In this document: one piece after another, positions 27,768 to 34,943 of the stretch
How the letters are laid out: the number at the start of each line of letters is the position of its first letter
How positions within the stretch are numbered: the stretch's first letter is position 1
Origin: Paracoccaceae bacterium
GTDB lineage: Bacteria > Pseudomonadota > Alphaproteobacteria > Rhodobacterales > Rhodobacteraceae
Direction of reading: 5' to 3'
Length of the DNA stretch: 41,389 nucleotides
Assembly: GCA_030148005.1 (NCBI GenBank)
Contig: JASBUI010000002.1
Coordinates: forward strand, 1-41,389
The notes under the pieces: generated by a model
What the model saw: only the letters and a program-made list of their open reading frames with translations
Told to the model about the DNA's origin: nothing
The model's database searches: none
Translations under genes and position numbers: made by a program

Positions 27768-27923
27768 TCAGGCGGTCGCGGTTGCCTTGGCGGGCTTGGA
27801 AACCTCTGCCAGAAGGCGGGCGCGAATGGCGCCACGTCGTGCACCACGCTCAAACGGCATCTTGACGTTCGTGCGGGCAGCTTCGGCTACCATTTTGTTC
27901 ATCCAACGCGACTTAACCTGCAT
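27768..27923 (-). CDS. Small basic protein, uncharacterised
   Basis: This is a protein of 51 residues: MQVKSRWMNKMVAEAARTNV is followed by MPFERGARRGAIRARLLAE and an Ala/Lys tail. It is strongly basic with one amphipathic helix likely at the N-terminus. GAAGGA lies 7 nt before this ATG; an adjacent ATG is 3 bases upstream. A hairpin terminator follows. The KSRWM...EAA...P...RGARR pattern resembles short hypothetical proteins I recall from Rhodobacterales. No function is known. Confidence 0.65.
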   Translation of the reverse strand: MQVKSRWMNKMVAEAARTNVKMPFERGARRGAIRARLLAEVSKPAKATATA

Positions 27924-28153
27924 CATCTTGTCCTTCGTTACTGTTCGGCGCCTGTCCTTGCGGCCCCGACTTTTGAATTCTGTGATCATTTCCTTGATCT
28001 GGGATTAATCTAGAAGCGGTTTTGGGCTGCGGCATGGCACGAGCAAAGAAAGTTTGAAATGAATTGAGAAAAGATTTTGGCACCGCCGATTTACGCAGGG
28101 CCTTTGTTTTACAGGGCCCGCCCGCGCGGCAAAAATCAGGTGCTGGGATATTG

Positions 28154-28201
28154 GGGCGGCAATCGGGCGAAGGGGTGCCTATAAATCGCCCGATTCCGCC
28201 C
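28154..28201. terminator. Large stem-loop after pgeF
   Basis: AATCGGGCGA (28161-28170) pairs perfectly with TCGCCCGATT (28186-28195). A further GGCGG/CCGCC block extends the stem past one bulged C. It begins 15 bases after the pgeF stop, so it probably ends or protects the lgt-midA-pgeF mRNA. No T-tract follows on either strand. The remaining 27927-28153 shows nothing clear. Confidence 0.5.
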
Positions 28202-28215
28202 GGAACTGGAAACAA

Positions 28216-28971
28216 TCAGGCGCGAATGACAGAAATCAAACGCCCATAGTCGGCCTGACGCGCGTGAACGCTACGCCTGTATGAGTAGAAACGATTCGGA
28301 TCGGTGTAGGTACAATGGCGGGTCCACTCTGCATGGGCGACGCCTGCGGCCCGCAAACGCCCAAGGCCATAGCCGGGCAGGTCGAAATGCATCCTGTCGT
28401 CCTTGCCATTGGAAAAGTAGCGGGCCGAAGCAGGATCTTCGTCGTGAAAGCGTTCAAAGAACTCGGGGCCGACCTCATAGGCCGACTGGCTTATGGTGGG
28501 GCCGATGACGGCGTGGATGCGCTCGCGCTTGGCGCCAAGCGCTTCCATCGCGTCGATCGTGGCATCCAGAACGCCGTTCAGCGCGCCTTTCCACCCGGCA
28601 TGTGCGGCGCCGACGACGCCCGCTTCATTGTCTTCAAAAAGGACCGGCTGACAGTCGGCGGTCAGGATACCGATTGCAACGCCCGGCGTTGCGGTCACGG
28701 CGCCGTCCGCGCGCGGCACCTCGCCGGCATGCGGGCCGGTGACGTGTACGGCATCTGACGAATGTATCTGGTGCAGGGTGATCAGGTTGCCACGCTCAAC
28801 GCCGATGGCATCGGCAACGCGGGCGCGGTTGATCGCCACGACCTCTGCCTGATCTGTTGACCCATAGCCGCAGTTGAGCCCCTCAAAGACGCCGGACGAA
28901 GCGCCGCCACGGCGCGAGAAAAAGCCGTGTGGCCGGCTTAGGGCGTCACTTTGAAGTTGTTCAAGCGTCAT
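28216..28971 (-). CDS. pgeF: Peptidoglycan editing factor / laccase-domain protein
   Basis: This is a multicopper-polyphenol-oxidase-fold protein (DUF152) of 251 residues. The family's E. coli member removes non-canonical L-Ser-containing muropeptide precursors; others deaminate or phosphorolyse purine nucleosides. HGFFSRRGGASSGVFEGLNC opens the domain, LTADCQPVLF carries the metal-site Cys, and AAHAGWKG the His. It starts 3 bases after the methyltransferase stop, giving an lgt-midA-pgeF operon. Link to cell-envelope genes fits a peptidoglycan role. Confidence 0.92.
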   Translation of the reverse strand: MTLEQLQSDALSRPHGFFSRRGGASSGVFEGLNCGYGSTDQAEVVAINRARVADAIGVERGNLITLHQIHSSDAVHVTGPHAGEVPRADGAVTATPGVAIGILTADCQPVLFEDNEAGVVGAAHAGWKGALNGVLDATIDAMEALGAKRERIHAVIGPTISQSAYEVGPEFFERFHDEDPASARYFSNGKDDRMHFDLPGYGLGRLRAAGVAHAEWTRHCTYTDPNRFYSYRRSVHARQADYGRLISVIRA

Positions 28972-28974
28972 TCT

Positions 28975-30027
28975 CTAAAACCCCGGGGGTGCTGGGCCCT
29001 CTGGTGGGTAAATTGCCAGCGCCTTGAACAGGTTTCCCATTTCTTCGGGGTGGGTCAAGCGGCGATGCGCAAGGATATGCGCCTCAAGCGCGTCTTCGGC
29101 CAAACCTTGGGCAAGAACTTGCGCTCTTGCGGTTATGCCCAGCCGTTCCAGAAAGACGCCTTGCGTGGTCATCGGGGTTGTTGATGCGGGGGCGGCAGCG
29201 CTGGCAAGCGCCTGAAAATCCACATGCGCGGTCAGATCGGCATCGCCGGGATGGGCCAGCGGGTCGTCAAAGCTGTGACCTTTGAGTGCCTGAAGCGTGT
29301 CGCCAAGCGACTGCCAGCCGCCGTAGTCGATGATCAGCGCCGCGCCGCCGCTTTGAGCAATGCGCGCGCCGATTTCGGCGGTGATGGCGCGGGCGGGGGC
29401 GCAAATCTCGACAATGCCGCCATCGGCAACATCGCGGCGCGCCTCAAGTTCCGGCACTGTCACGGGCGCTGTCAGCCCGATGGCCAGCGCCTCTTGCCTC
29501 AGGCCAACCTGTCGTTCGTGCCATGTTGTGTCGATGCGCTGGTACTGGCGGATCGGAAGGGCGTCGAAGAATTCGTTGGCAATCAGGAAAAGCGGGCCGG
29601 GGGGTAACTGGCCTATGCTGTCATGGTGGGTCAGCGGGGCGGCGATCGTCTTTTTCTGGATCTCGCGCAGATGGGCCGAGGTTTCGATCAGGTGAAGCTC
29701 TGCCGCCTCGGTAAAGCCGGGAACGGCGCGCGCGGCGCGCAGCGCGTCGGCCATCAGCGTGCCGCGTCCCGGTCCAAGCTCTGCCAGTACAAAGCGGGCA
29801 GGGCGGCCCTGATCAAGCCAGCACTGCGCCAGCGCTAGGCCGATCATCTCGCCAAACATCTGGCTGATCTCGGGGGCGGTGGTAAAGTCACCCTTCTGCC
29901 CAAAGGGATCGCGCGTCGAATAATAGCCGTGCTGGGGATGCATCAGGCATTCGGCCATATAGTCGGCAAGCGTTATCGGACCCTCAGAGGCGATCCGCCG
30001 GATCAGGTGGCTGGCAAGCGGGGTCAT
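28975..30027 (-). CDS. MidA/NDUFAF7-type SAM-dependent methyltransferase
   Basis: This is a class I methyltransferase of the DUF185 family, 350 residues. SAM-binding reads VLAELGPGRGTLM. The family marks DYMAECLMHPQHGYYSTRDP, GDFTTAPEISQMFGEMIG and LIANEFFDALPIRQ are present. Mitochondrial NDUFAF7 methylates an Arg of a complex I subunit; the bacterial substrate is not settled. The ATG overlaps the lgt stop (ATGA), so it is translationally coupled to lgt. Confidence 0.9.
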   Translation of the reverse strand: MTPLASHLIRRIASEGPITLADYMAECLMHPQHGYYSTRDPFGQKGDFTTAPEISQMFGEMIGLALAQCWLDQGRPARFVLAELGPGRGTLMADALRAARAVPGFTEAAELHLIETSAHLREIQKKTIAAPLTHHDSIGQLPPGPLFLIANEFFDALPIRQYQRIDTTWHERQVGLRQEALAIGLTAPVTVPELEARRDVADGGIVEICAPARAITAEIGARIAQSGGAALIIDYGGWQSLGDTLQALKGHSFDDPLAHPGDADLTAHVDFQALASAAAPASTTPMTTQGVFLERLGITARAQVLAQGLAEDALEAHILAHRRLTHPEEMGNLFKALAIYPPEGPAPPGF

Positions 30028-30911
30028 CTGGCGCGTTTTGACAGCATCCACAGCCCGATCCCGACAGCCACCATCGGCAGCGACAAAAGCTGTCCCATGG
30101 TCACGCCGACCGGGCCAAGGGCCAGCACATGGCCCAGGGGGTTGTCTAGGGTGATGAACTGCGCATCGGCAAGGCGGAAATATTCAACGACAAATCGGGA
30201 AAGGCCGTAGCCTGCGAAAAAGATGGCGGCGATGCGTCCGGGGCGGCGCAGCCAGCCCATGCGCGTTGCCAGATACAAAAGCACGATCCCCAGAACCAGA
30301 CCTTCCAGCCCTGCCTCATAAAGCTGCGAGGGGTGGCGCCCGCAAGGCGTGCCAAACTCGGGCGGGCAGTCCTGCGCGCGCGGGCCGGGAAAGGCCACGG
30401 CCCATGGCATCAGGCTTGGGCGGCCCCAAAGCTCTCCGTTGATGAAGTTGGCAATGCGGCCAAAGAACAGCCCCGGAGGCACGCAAAGCGCAATCAGGTC
30501 GGCGGTGGACAAAAGCGCCAGCTTATGGCGCCGGGCGTAGATATAGCTGGCCACGATCACGCCGATCAGACCGCCGTGAAATGACATGCCCCCTTCCCAT
30601 ACGGCCAGTATCTCGGCCGGGTTGGCCATGTAATAGGCCGGTTGGTAGAACATCACAAAGCCAAGGCGCCCGCCTAGGATGATGCCAAGGATTGCCCATG
30701 TCAGGTAATCCTCGACCTGCTCGCGCGTCATCGGGGCGATGCCGGCGGGCCAAAGCGCGGGGCGCGAGACCACCCAAAGCGCCATGCGCCATCCTGTGAT
30801 GATGCCTGCGATATAGGCCAATGCGTACCACCGGATCGCAAGCGTAAAGCCTGCGATGTCAAAGGCGATCAGATCGGGTGAGATATTCGGGAATGGGATG
30901 ACTGCTTGCAT
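30024..30911 (-). CDS. lgt: Prolipoprotein diacylglyceryl transferase
   Basis: This inner-membrane enzyme adds diacylglycerol from phosphatidylglycerol to the lipobox Cys of prolipoproteins. It has 295 residues with about seven transmembrane helices. The Lgt signature GRIANFINGELWGRP, the essential-His loop SFHGGLIG and the HPSQLYEA segment are all visible. The start at MQAVIPFP is chosen over longer in-frame starts because these would extend into the ubiK promoter. It is the first gene of the lgt-midA-pgeF operon, divergent from ubiK. Confidence 0.95.
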   Translation of the reverse strand: MQAVIPFPNISPDLIAFDIAGFTLAIRWYALAYIAGIITGWRMALWVVSRPALWPAGIAPMTREQVEDYLTWAILGIILGGRLGFVMFYQPAYYMANPAEILAVWEGGMSFHGGLIGVIVASYIYARRHKLALLSTADLIALCVPPGLFFGRIANFINGELWGRPSLMPWAVAFPGPRAQDCPPEFGTPCGRHPSQLYEAGLEGLVLGIVLLYLATRMGWLRRPGRIAAIFFAGYGLSRFVVEYFRLADAQFITLDNPLGHVLALGPVGVTMGQLLSLPMVAVGIGLWMLSKRAR

Positions 30912-30947
30912 GGGCGCAATAGCAAACGGACTGCGGGCGAAGTCAAC

Positions 30948-30976
30948 CTTGTGAAATACCATTTTGCGCCCCATAT
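30948..30976 (+). promoter_or_regulatory. Sigma-32 (RpoH)-type promoter before ubiK
   Basis: CTTGTGA (30948-30954), 14 bases, then CCCCATAT (30969-30976), an exact match to the CCCCATNT -10. The ubiK ATG lies 32 bases beyond. It is a better match than the hsp20 promoter in this window, with the same spacing. An overlapping TATAAC could also serve a housekeeping sigma factor. Confidence 0.65.
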
Positions 30977-31008
30977 AACGGCCATGTGAACTTGAAAGGG
31001 GCGGACCC

Positions 31009-31359
31009 ATGCAAACACGCAACAAGATTTTCGACGACATTTCTCAGTTGATGACAAATGCGATGGGCGTGGCGCAGGGGGCCAAGACCGAGGCTGAGAC
31101 AGCCGTGAACGGTATGATTGACCGCTGGCTGGCGGACCGCGATTTCGTGACCCGTGAAGAGTTTGATGCCGTGCGGGCGATGGCGCAGAAAGCGCGCGAG
31201 GAAAACGCAGCCCTGGCCGCGCGTCTTGATGCACTGGAAGGCAAATCGGCCAAGCCTGCGGCCAAGACAGCCGCAAAGCCGCGCGCCAAGGCCGGATCCA
31301 AGACCACTTCGAAGGCCGCTTCGAAGACCGCGACAAAGGCCGCGCCCAAAAAGGGCTAG
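31009..31359 (+). CDS. ubiK: Ubiquinone biosynthesis accessory factor UbiK (BMFP domain)
   Basis: This is a small coiled-coil protein of 116 residues. The BMFP core runs from about residue 5 to 75: KIFDDISQLMTNAMGVAQGA, then DFVTREEFDAVRAMAQKARE and LAARLDALEG. In enterobacteria UbiK binds UbiJ and assists the hydroxylation steps of ubiquinone synthesis, probably at the membrane surface. The last 40 residues form a Lys/Ala/Thr-rich histone-H1-like tail absent from short homologues. It sits behind a sigma-32-type promoter. Confidence 0.88.
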   Translation: MQTRNKIFDDISQLMTNAMGVAQGAKTEAETAVNGMIDRWLADRDFVTREEFDAVRAMAQKAREENAALAARLDALEGKSAKPAAKTAAKPRAKAGSKTTSKAASKTATKAAPKKG

Positions 31360-31435
31360 GCCTTTCCCAGCCGACACATCATCTGGTAGCCGGCTGAAAG
31401 CCCGCAGATTGCTCGATAGTTAACAGATGTTTAAC

Positions 31436-31461
31436 AAAGCGGCGGCGAAGTGCGCCGCTTT
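31436..31461. other. 9-bp stem-loop in the ubiK-ybjN gap
   Basis: AAAGCGGCG (31436-31444) pairs perfectly with CGCCGCTTT (31453-31461) around an 8-nt loop. No T-tract follows on the plus strand. It may end the ubiK transcript through another mechanism or form part of a structured RNA. Confidence 0.45.
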
Positions 31462-31491
31462 AAGGATAATTCCAAGTTATCCACCGATCTT

Positions 31492-31622
31492 TTTCGCAAG
31501 CGCGAAATTAGACCTTTACAGGTCTGGGAAATCATCACACCATATCTGGTAAGGAATGGCGGACCAACCGCTGAACCTTGAGCAGGCACCCAGCATTCGT
31601 AGGGCATGGCCCTTCTGATGCT
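31492..31622 (+). promoter_or_regulatory. Series of inverted repeats before the YbjN gene
   Basis: Three further dyads follow in order: TTTCGC-AAGC-GCGAAA (31492-31507), AGACCT-TTAC-AGGTCT (31510-31525), and a two-step stem AGCAT...AGGGC-ATG-GCCCT...ATGCT (31592-31622) that ends 21 bases before the start codon. Together they suggest a structured leader or a small RNA. No known riboswitch class is recognised. Confidence 0.4.
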
Positions 31623-31642
31623 ACAACAAATGAGGCCGCGTC

Positions 31643-32146
31643 ATGTCGCTTTCAGAGCAGTATATTGAAGCAGAAGATCTCCATCCGATCGATATCGTTG
31701 AACATCTGGCCGAGCATCACGACTGGGACTTTGACCGCATCGCCGATGACCAGATTGCCATGGCAGTCGAAGGTCAGTGGCGCACCTATTCCATCACGCT
31801 TGCATGGTCGGGCTATGACCAGACGTTGCGTCTGATCTGCACCTTCGAGATGGAGCCGCCAGAGGATCGTATGGCGGAGGTTTACGAGACGCTGAACCGC
31901 ACCAACGACATGTGCTGGGCCGGGGCGTTTACCTATTGGAACGAACAGCGGCTGATGGTTTACCGCTATGGGCTGGTTCTGGCAGGCGGCATGGTCGCCA
32001 ACCCCGAACAGATCGATACGCTGATCAATGCCGCGGTGATGTCAGCAGAGCGTTTCTATCCGGCGTTTCAGCTGGTGGCATGGGGCGACAAGAGCCCGCA
32101 GGCTGCGCTGGAAGTTGCCATCGCCGAGGCCTACGGGCGCGCCTGA
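31643..32146 (+). CDS. YbjN-domain protein
   Basis: This is a protein of 167 residues of the YbjN family, which shares the type III secretion chaperone-like fold. It contains LAEHHDWDFDRIADDQIAMA, a central beta sheet (GQWRTYSITLAWSGYDQTLR) and ETLNRTNDMCWAGAFTYW. E. coli YbjN affects motility, stress and biofilm, but the molecular role is unclear. It is 154 bases upstream of proC on the same strand, separated by a terminator-like hairpin. Its upstream region is rich in inverted repeats. Confidence 0.85.
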   Translation: MSLSEQYIEAEDLHPIDIVEHLAEHHDWDFDRIADDQIAMAVEGQWRTYSITLAWSGYDQTLRLICTFEMEPPEDRMAEVYETLNRTNDMCWAGAFTYWNEQRLMVYRYGLVLAGGMVANPEQIDTLINAAVMSAERFYPAFQLVAWGDKSPQAALEVAIAEAYGRA

Positions 32147-32172
32147 TCCTGTCGGCCTGATCTGGCCGATAG

Positions 32173-32200
32173 CGCCGGAGCCTCCGGCGGGAGTATTTTT
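32173..32200 (+). terminator. Terminator-like hairpin after the YbjN gene
   Basis: CGCCGGA-GCC-TCCGGCG is a 7-bp perfect stem; GGAGTATTTTT follows, so the T-run begins a few bases after the stem. I recall the string CCTCCGGCGGGAGTATTT as a frequent dispersed motif in Rhodobacterales, but could not check it. Confidence 0.65.
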
Positions 32201-32300
32201 AGCAAAGAAGAATTGCCGGGCTGCGGCTTGTGGCAATTGGGGCTTGCCTCTGGCGCCGGGGTCCATTGAATTGGGCTGAACGGACAAGAGGGCGGCAATT

Positions 32301-33113
32301 ATGAACATGCAGGATTTAGAAGAGCGCGGGCTGGTTTTGCTTGGCTGCGGCAAGATGGGATCGGCCATGTTGCAGGGCTGGCTGGATGGGGGTTTGAGCG
32401 CAGGCTCTGTCTGGGTTCAGGATCCGGCGCCATCGGAGTGGGTTCAGGCGCAGGGCGTGCATCTGAACGCGGCGTTGCCGGATGCCCCTGCGATCGTCCT
32501 GATCGCGGTCAAGCCGCAGATGATGGCCGAGGCCTTGCCGGCGCTGGCGGCGCTGGGCGGCGGGAGGACGGTGTTTCTGTCGGTTGCGGCCGGAACCTCG
32601 ATCGCCTTTTACGAAAGCGTTCTGGGCGGCAACACGCCGGTGGTGCGCGCGATGCCCAACACGCCGGCCGCGGTTGGACGCGGGATTACGGCGCTGATCG
32701 GCAACGGGTCCACGAGCGAGGCGCAACTGGCGCTGGCCGAGGCGCTTTTGTCGGCGGTTGGCCAGACGCTTCGGCTTGAGCGCGAGGATCAGATCGATGC
32801 TGTGACGGGCGTTTCGGGGTCAGGGCCGGCATATGTCTTTTACATGATCGAGGCGCTGGCCGCGGCGGGGCAGGCGCAGGGGCTGTCGCAATCGATGGCG
32901 ACGCGGCTGGCGCTTGCCACGGTTGCGGGCGCGGGCGCACTTGCCGAGCAGTCGGGCGAAAGCGCGGGTCAGTTGCGGGTCAATGTCACTTCGCCCAATG
33001 GCACGACAGAGGCGGCGCTGCGGGTTCTGATGGACCACCAGACCGGGCTTGGCCCGCTTCTAGGCCGGGCGGTTGCGGCGGCGGCGGACAGATCAAGGGA
33101 GCTTGGAGAATGA
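32301..33113 (+). CDS. proC: Pyrroline-5-carboxylate reductase
   Basis: This enzyme performs the last step of proline synthesis, reducing P5C with NAD(P)H. It has 270 residues. The Rossmann motif is LVLLGCGKMGSAML, the cofactor region AVKPQMMAEAL, and the family signature follows as AMPNTPAAVGRG and GVSGSGPAYVF. The C-terminal dimer domain ends NVTSPNGTTEAAL. The csaA start overlaps its stop (ATGA), so the two are co-translated. Confidence 0.96.
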   Translation: MNMQDLEERGLVLLGCGKMGSAMLQGWLDGGLSAGSVWVQDPAPSEWVQAQGVHLNAALPDAPAIVLIAVKPQMMAEALPALAALGGGRTVFLSVAAGTSIAFYESVLGGNTPVVRAMPNTPAAVGRGITALIGNGSTSEAQLALAEALLSAVGQTLRLEREDQIDAVTGVSGSGPAYVFYMIEALAAAGQAQGLSQSMATRLALATVAGAGALAEQSGESAGQLRVNVTSPNGTTEAALRVLMDHQTGLGPLLGRAVAAAADRSRELGE

Positions 33114-33442
33114 TCAGTTTCGACGACTTTCTGAAGGTTGACGTGCGGGTCGGCGAAATTACCCGGGCCGAACCCTATCCCGAGGCGCGGCGCCCGGCGA
33201 TTAAGCTTTGGGTCAATTTCGGCGAGGAGTTGGGCGAGAAGAAAAGTTCAGCGCAGATCACCGTGCATTACGAGCCTGCAGAGCTTGTGGGGCGCAAGGT
33301 GATGGCGGTGGTGAACTTTCCGCCGCGCCAGATCGGCAAGTTCATGTCCGAGATTCTGGTGCTGGGTGTGCCGGATGCGGATGGCGAGGTGGTGCTGCTG
33401 GTTCCGGACAAGGATGTTCCGATCGGCGGGCGGCTTTACTAG
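33110..33442 (+). CDS. csaA: CsaA-type tRNA-binding protein
   Basis: This is a small OB-fold (EMAP-II/Trbp111-like) protein of 110 residues. FDDFLKVDVRVGEITRAEPY opens the domain. KSSAQITVHY, VVNFPPRQIGKFMSEILVLG and the ending DKDVPIGGRLY are typical of CsaA. The family binds tRNA and has been proposed as an export-related chaperone. It overlaps proC by ATGA. Its stop overlaps that of convergent tdk in a shared CTAG (33439-33442). Confidence 0.92.
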   Translation: MISFDDFLKVDVRVGEITRAEPYPEARRPAIKLWVNFGEELGEKKSSAQITVHYEPAELVGRKVMAVVNFPPRQIGKFMSEILVLGVPDADGEVVLLVPDKDVPIGGRLY

Positions 33443-34032
33443 CGCTGCGGCGCGGGATCCTTCACCGCCTTGCGCCAGTGTTTGCGGCAAAGGCTGACGT
33501 AAGTTTCGTTGCCGCCGATCTGGACCTGATCGCCTGTGGTCAGAACCTGCCCATTGTCATCCTGACGCACCACCATCGTGGCCTTCTTCCCGCACCAGCA
33601 GATCGTGCGCACTTCGCGCATTTCGTCGGCCAGCGCCAAAAGAGCGGCCGATCCGGGAAAAAGCTCTCCCTGAAAATCGACGCGCAGGCCGTAGCACATG
33701 ATCGGTGTTTTAAGATCGTCGACAGCGCGGGCAAGCTGCCAGACCTGCTCTTTTTGCAGGAACTGGGCTTCGTCGATGAAGATACAGGCACAGGGGCCAA
33801 TTTTCAGCCGCGCGGCGATCTTGGCAAAAAGATCTTCGCCCGGTTCAAAGGTATCGGCCTTTTCGCCGATCCCGATGCGCGATGCGATACGTCCGGCGCC
33901 GGCGCGTTTGTCGAACCGGGCGGTCATCAGATAGGTCTGCATGCCGCGTTCGATATAGTTGTGCGAGGCCTGCAGCAGCACTGTCGATTTGCCGGCATTC
34001 ATCGTGGAATAGTGAAAGTATAGCTTGGCCAT
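33439..34032 (-). CDS. tdk: Thymidine kinase (class II)
   Basis: This enzyme phosphorylates thymidine with ATP in the salvage pathway. It has 197 residues. The P-loop region is STMNAGKST (residues 9-17), the Walker B FIDEAQFL near 88, and the lasso region with the zinc site shows CWCGKKA and later LCRKH. So the fourth zinc ligand is probably His rather than Cys. The nucleoside-binding QIGGNETYVSLCR is conserved. The start at MAKLYFHY is the family N-terminus. Confidence 0.95.
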   Translation of the reverse strand: MAKLYFHYSTMNAGKSTVLLQASHNYIERGMQTYLMTARFDKRAGAGRIASRIGIGEKADTFEPGEDLFAKIAARLKIGPCACIFIDEAQFLQKEQVWQLARAVDDLKTPIMCYGLRVDFQGELFPGSAALLALADEMREVRTICWCGKKATMVVRQDDNGQVLTTGDQVQIGGNETYVSLCRKHWRKAVKDPAPQR

Positions 34033-34350
34033 TGAATGGGTTTGCCCGGCCAATGCGCCGGAATCAAGGGATCAAATGGCATAAAAAGCAGCTGGCCGTG
34101 AAGCCGATGAGAAAGGGTGAGGGCCCAGCGGCAATCAGCAGAGGGAAAACGATGGATCCCGATGGCCTAAAGCCTGGGGATGGAAAGGATCCAACTCATA
34201 TTTACAAAAGCTGAAGGGGCCGCCGCGCTATTTCCGGATCGCTCCGGTATTACGCCCCAAAACGCAAAAGCACAGCGAACCCCCACCCAAAACCGGCACT
34301 TGGGGTACCGGCTACTCGTACGCGCCCCAAGAAGCAATTGAGACGCATTA
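34033..34350. other. Intergenic region without recognised gene
   Basis: Between the divergent tdk and HTH-like genes I see only short open frames without family motifs (the longest plausible one, from 34107, would give 36 residues). No tRNA, rRNA, repeat family or strong hairpin is evident. An ACCGGC direct repeat around 34295-34315 is probably chance. The tdk promoter must lie here but is not obvious. Confidence 0.5.
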
Positions 34351-34379
34351 TTGATGGCAAATGGGCCCGGGCTTATTAA
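34351..34379 (+). promoter_or_regulatory. Candidate promoter of the HTH-like gene
   Basis: TTGATG (34351-34356), a 17-nt spacer and TATTAA (34374-34379) form a sigma-70-like promoter about 58 bases before the start codon at 34437. A hairpin-like GGGAAAAGG/CCTTTCCCC pair with one mismatch lies in the leader (34381-34406). Confidence 0.45.
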
Positions 34380-34436
34380 TGGGAAAAGGCAGGGTCCTTT
34401 CCCCCTAGTGTGAAAAACGGTAAAAAAAGGTGAAGA

Positions 34437-34892
34437 ATGGCAGTGGCTGCAAGCTATCTCAAGAAGCACACCGAGTTGCTGGTCAAGGATGTCGGAATCG
34501 AAGCGGCATGTGAATTGACAGGCAAATCGAAGGCGACGCTTGGCCGTTACTATTCGGATGCCGAGGAACATACAGAGCGGTTCATGCCGATCGATGCCGT
34601 TGCGGCGTTGGAATCTGCCGCGCAGTATCCGCATGTCACCGCCGCCCTGTCCGAGTTGAAGGGTATCACGCTAAGCTTTGGCGAGAATCGCCGCAACGCG
34701 CCGTCGGGCGGGATCAATTCGGATGTGATCGCTTTGTCGCAGCGTTTTGCGATGCTGATGAGCGAGTACAGTCAGGCTATCGAGGATGGCATCATCACCA
34801 TCAACGAGGCAAAGCGGCTTTTGCGCGAGACGCAGGCGCTTCAGCAGGTGCTGGTTGATATGAAGCTGCACCTTGAAGACGAAAGCAGCTAG
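34437..34892 (+). CDS. HTH-like protein of unknown function
   Basis: This is a protein of 151 residues. Residues 17-38 (DVGIEAACELTGKSKATLGR and following YY) have the spacing of a helix-turn-helix, recalling phage CII/Rha-like activators, followed by SDAEEHTERFMPIDAVAALE. The C-terminal half is helical, with EAKRLLRETQALQQVLVDMK likely a coiled coil for oligomerisation. AAGGTGA lies before the ATG. It stands alone between tdk and carB. I do not recognise the family; DNA binding is inferred only from the helix pattern. Confidence 0.7.
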   Translation: MAVAASYLKKHTELLVKDVGIEAACELTGKSKATLGRYYSDAEEHTERFMPIDAVAALESAAQYPHVTAALSELKGITLSFGENRRNAPSGGINSDVIALSQRFAMLMSEYSQAIEDGIITINEAKRLLRETQALQQVLVDMKLHLEDESS

Positions 34893-34911
34893 GCAAGGAT
34901 TGCAAAGGGGC

Positions 34912-34933
34912 GCAGGCCGCCATCGCGGCCTGC
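34912..34933. terminator. Stem-loop between the HTH-like gene and carB
   Basis: GCAGGCCGC-CATC-GCGGCCTGC is a perfect 9-bp stem with a 4-nt loop, located between the two convergent genes. The T-tract is missing on the plus strand and only CCCCTTT follows on the minus strand. A shared bidirectional terminator is the likely role. Confidence 0.6.
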
Positions 34934-34943
34934 TGCGGGCAAC

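Noticed and set aside
28064..28249. A plus-strand open frame of 61 codons between the 51-residue gene and pgeF.
   Set aside because: It runs through the large stem-loop and into the end of pgeF, with no recognisable protein pattern.
31477..31485. TTATCCACC, one mismatch from a DnaA box, in an intergenic region.
   Set aside because: It is a single box without an AT-rich stretch or neighbouring origin genes, so it does not support an origin of replication.
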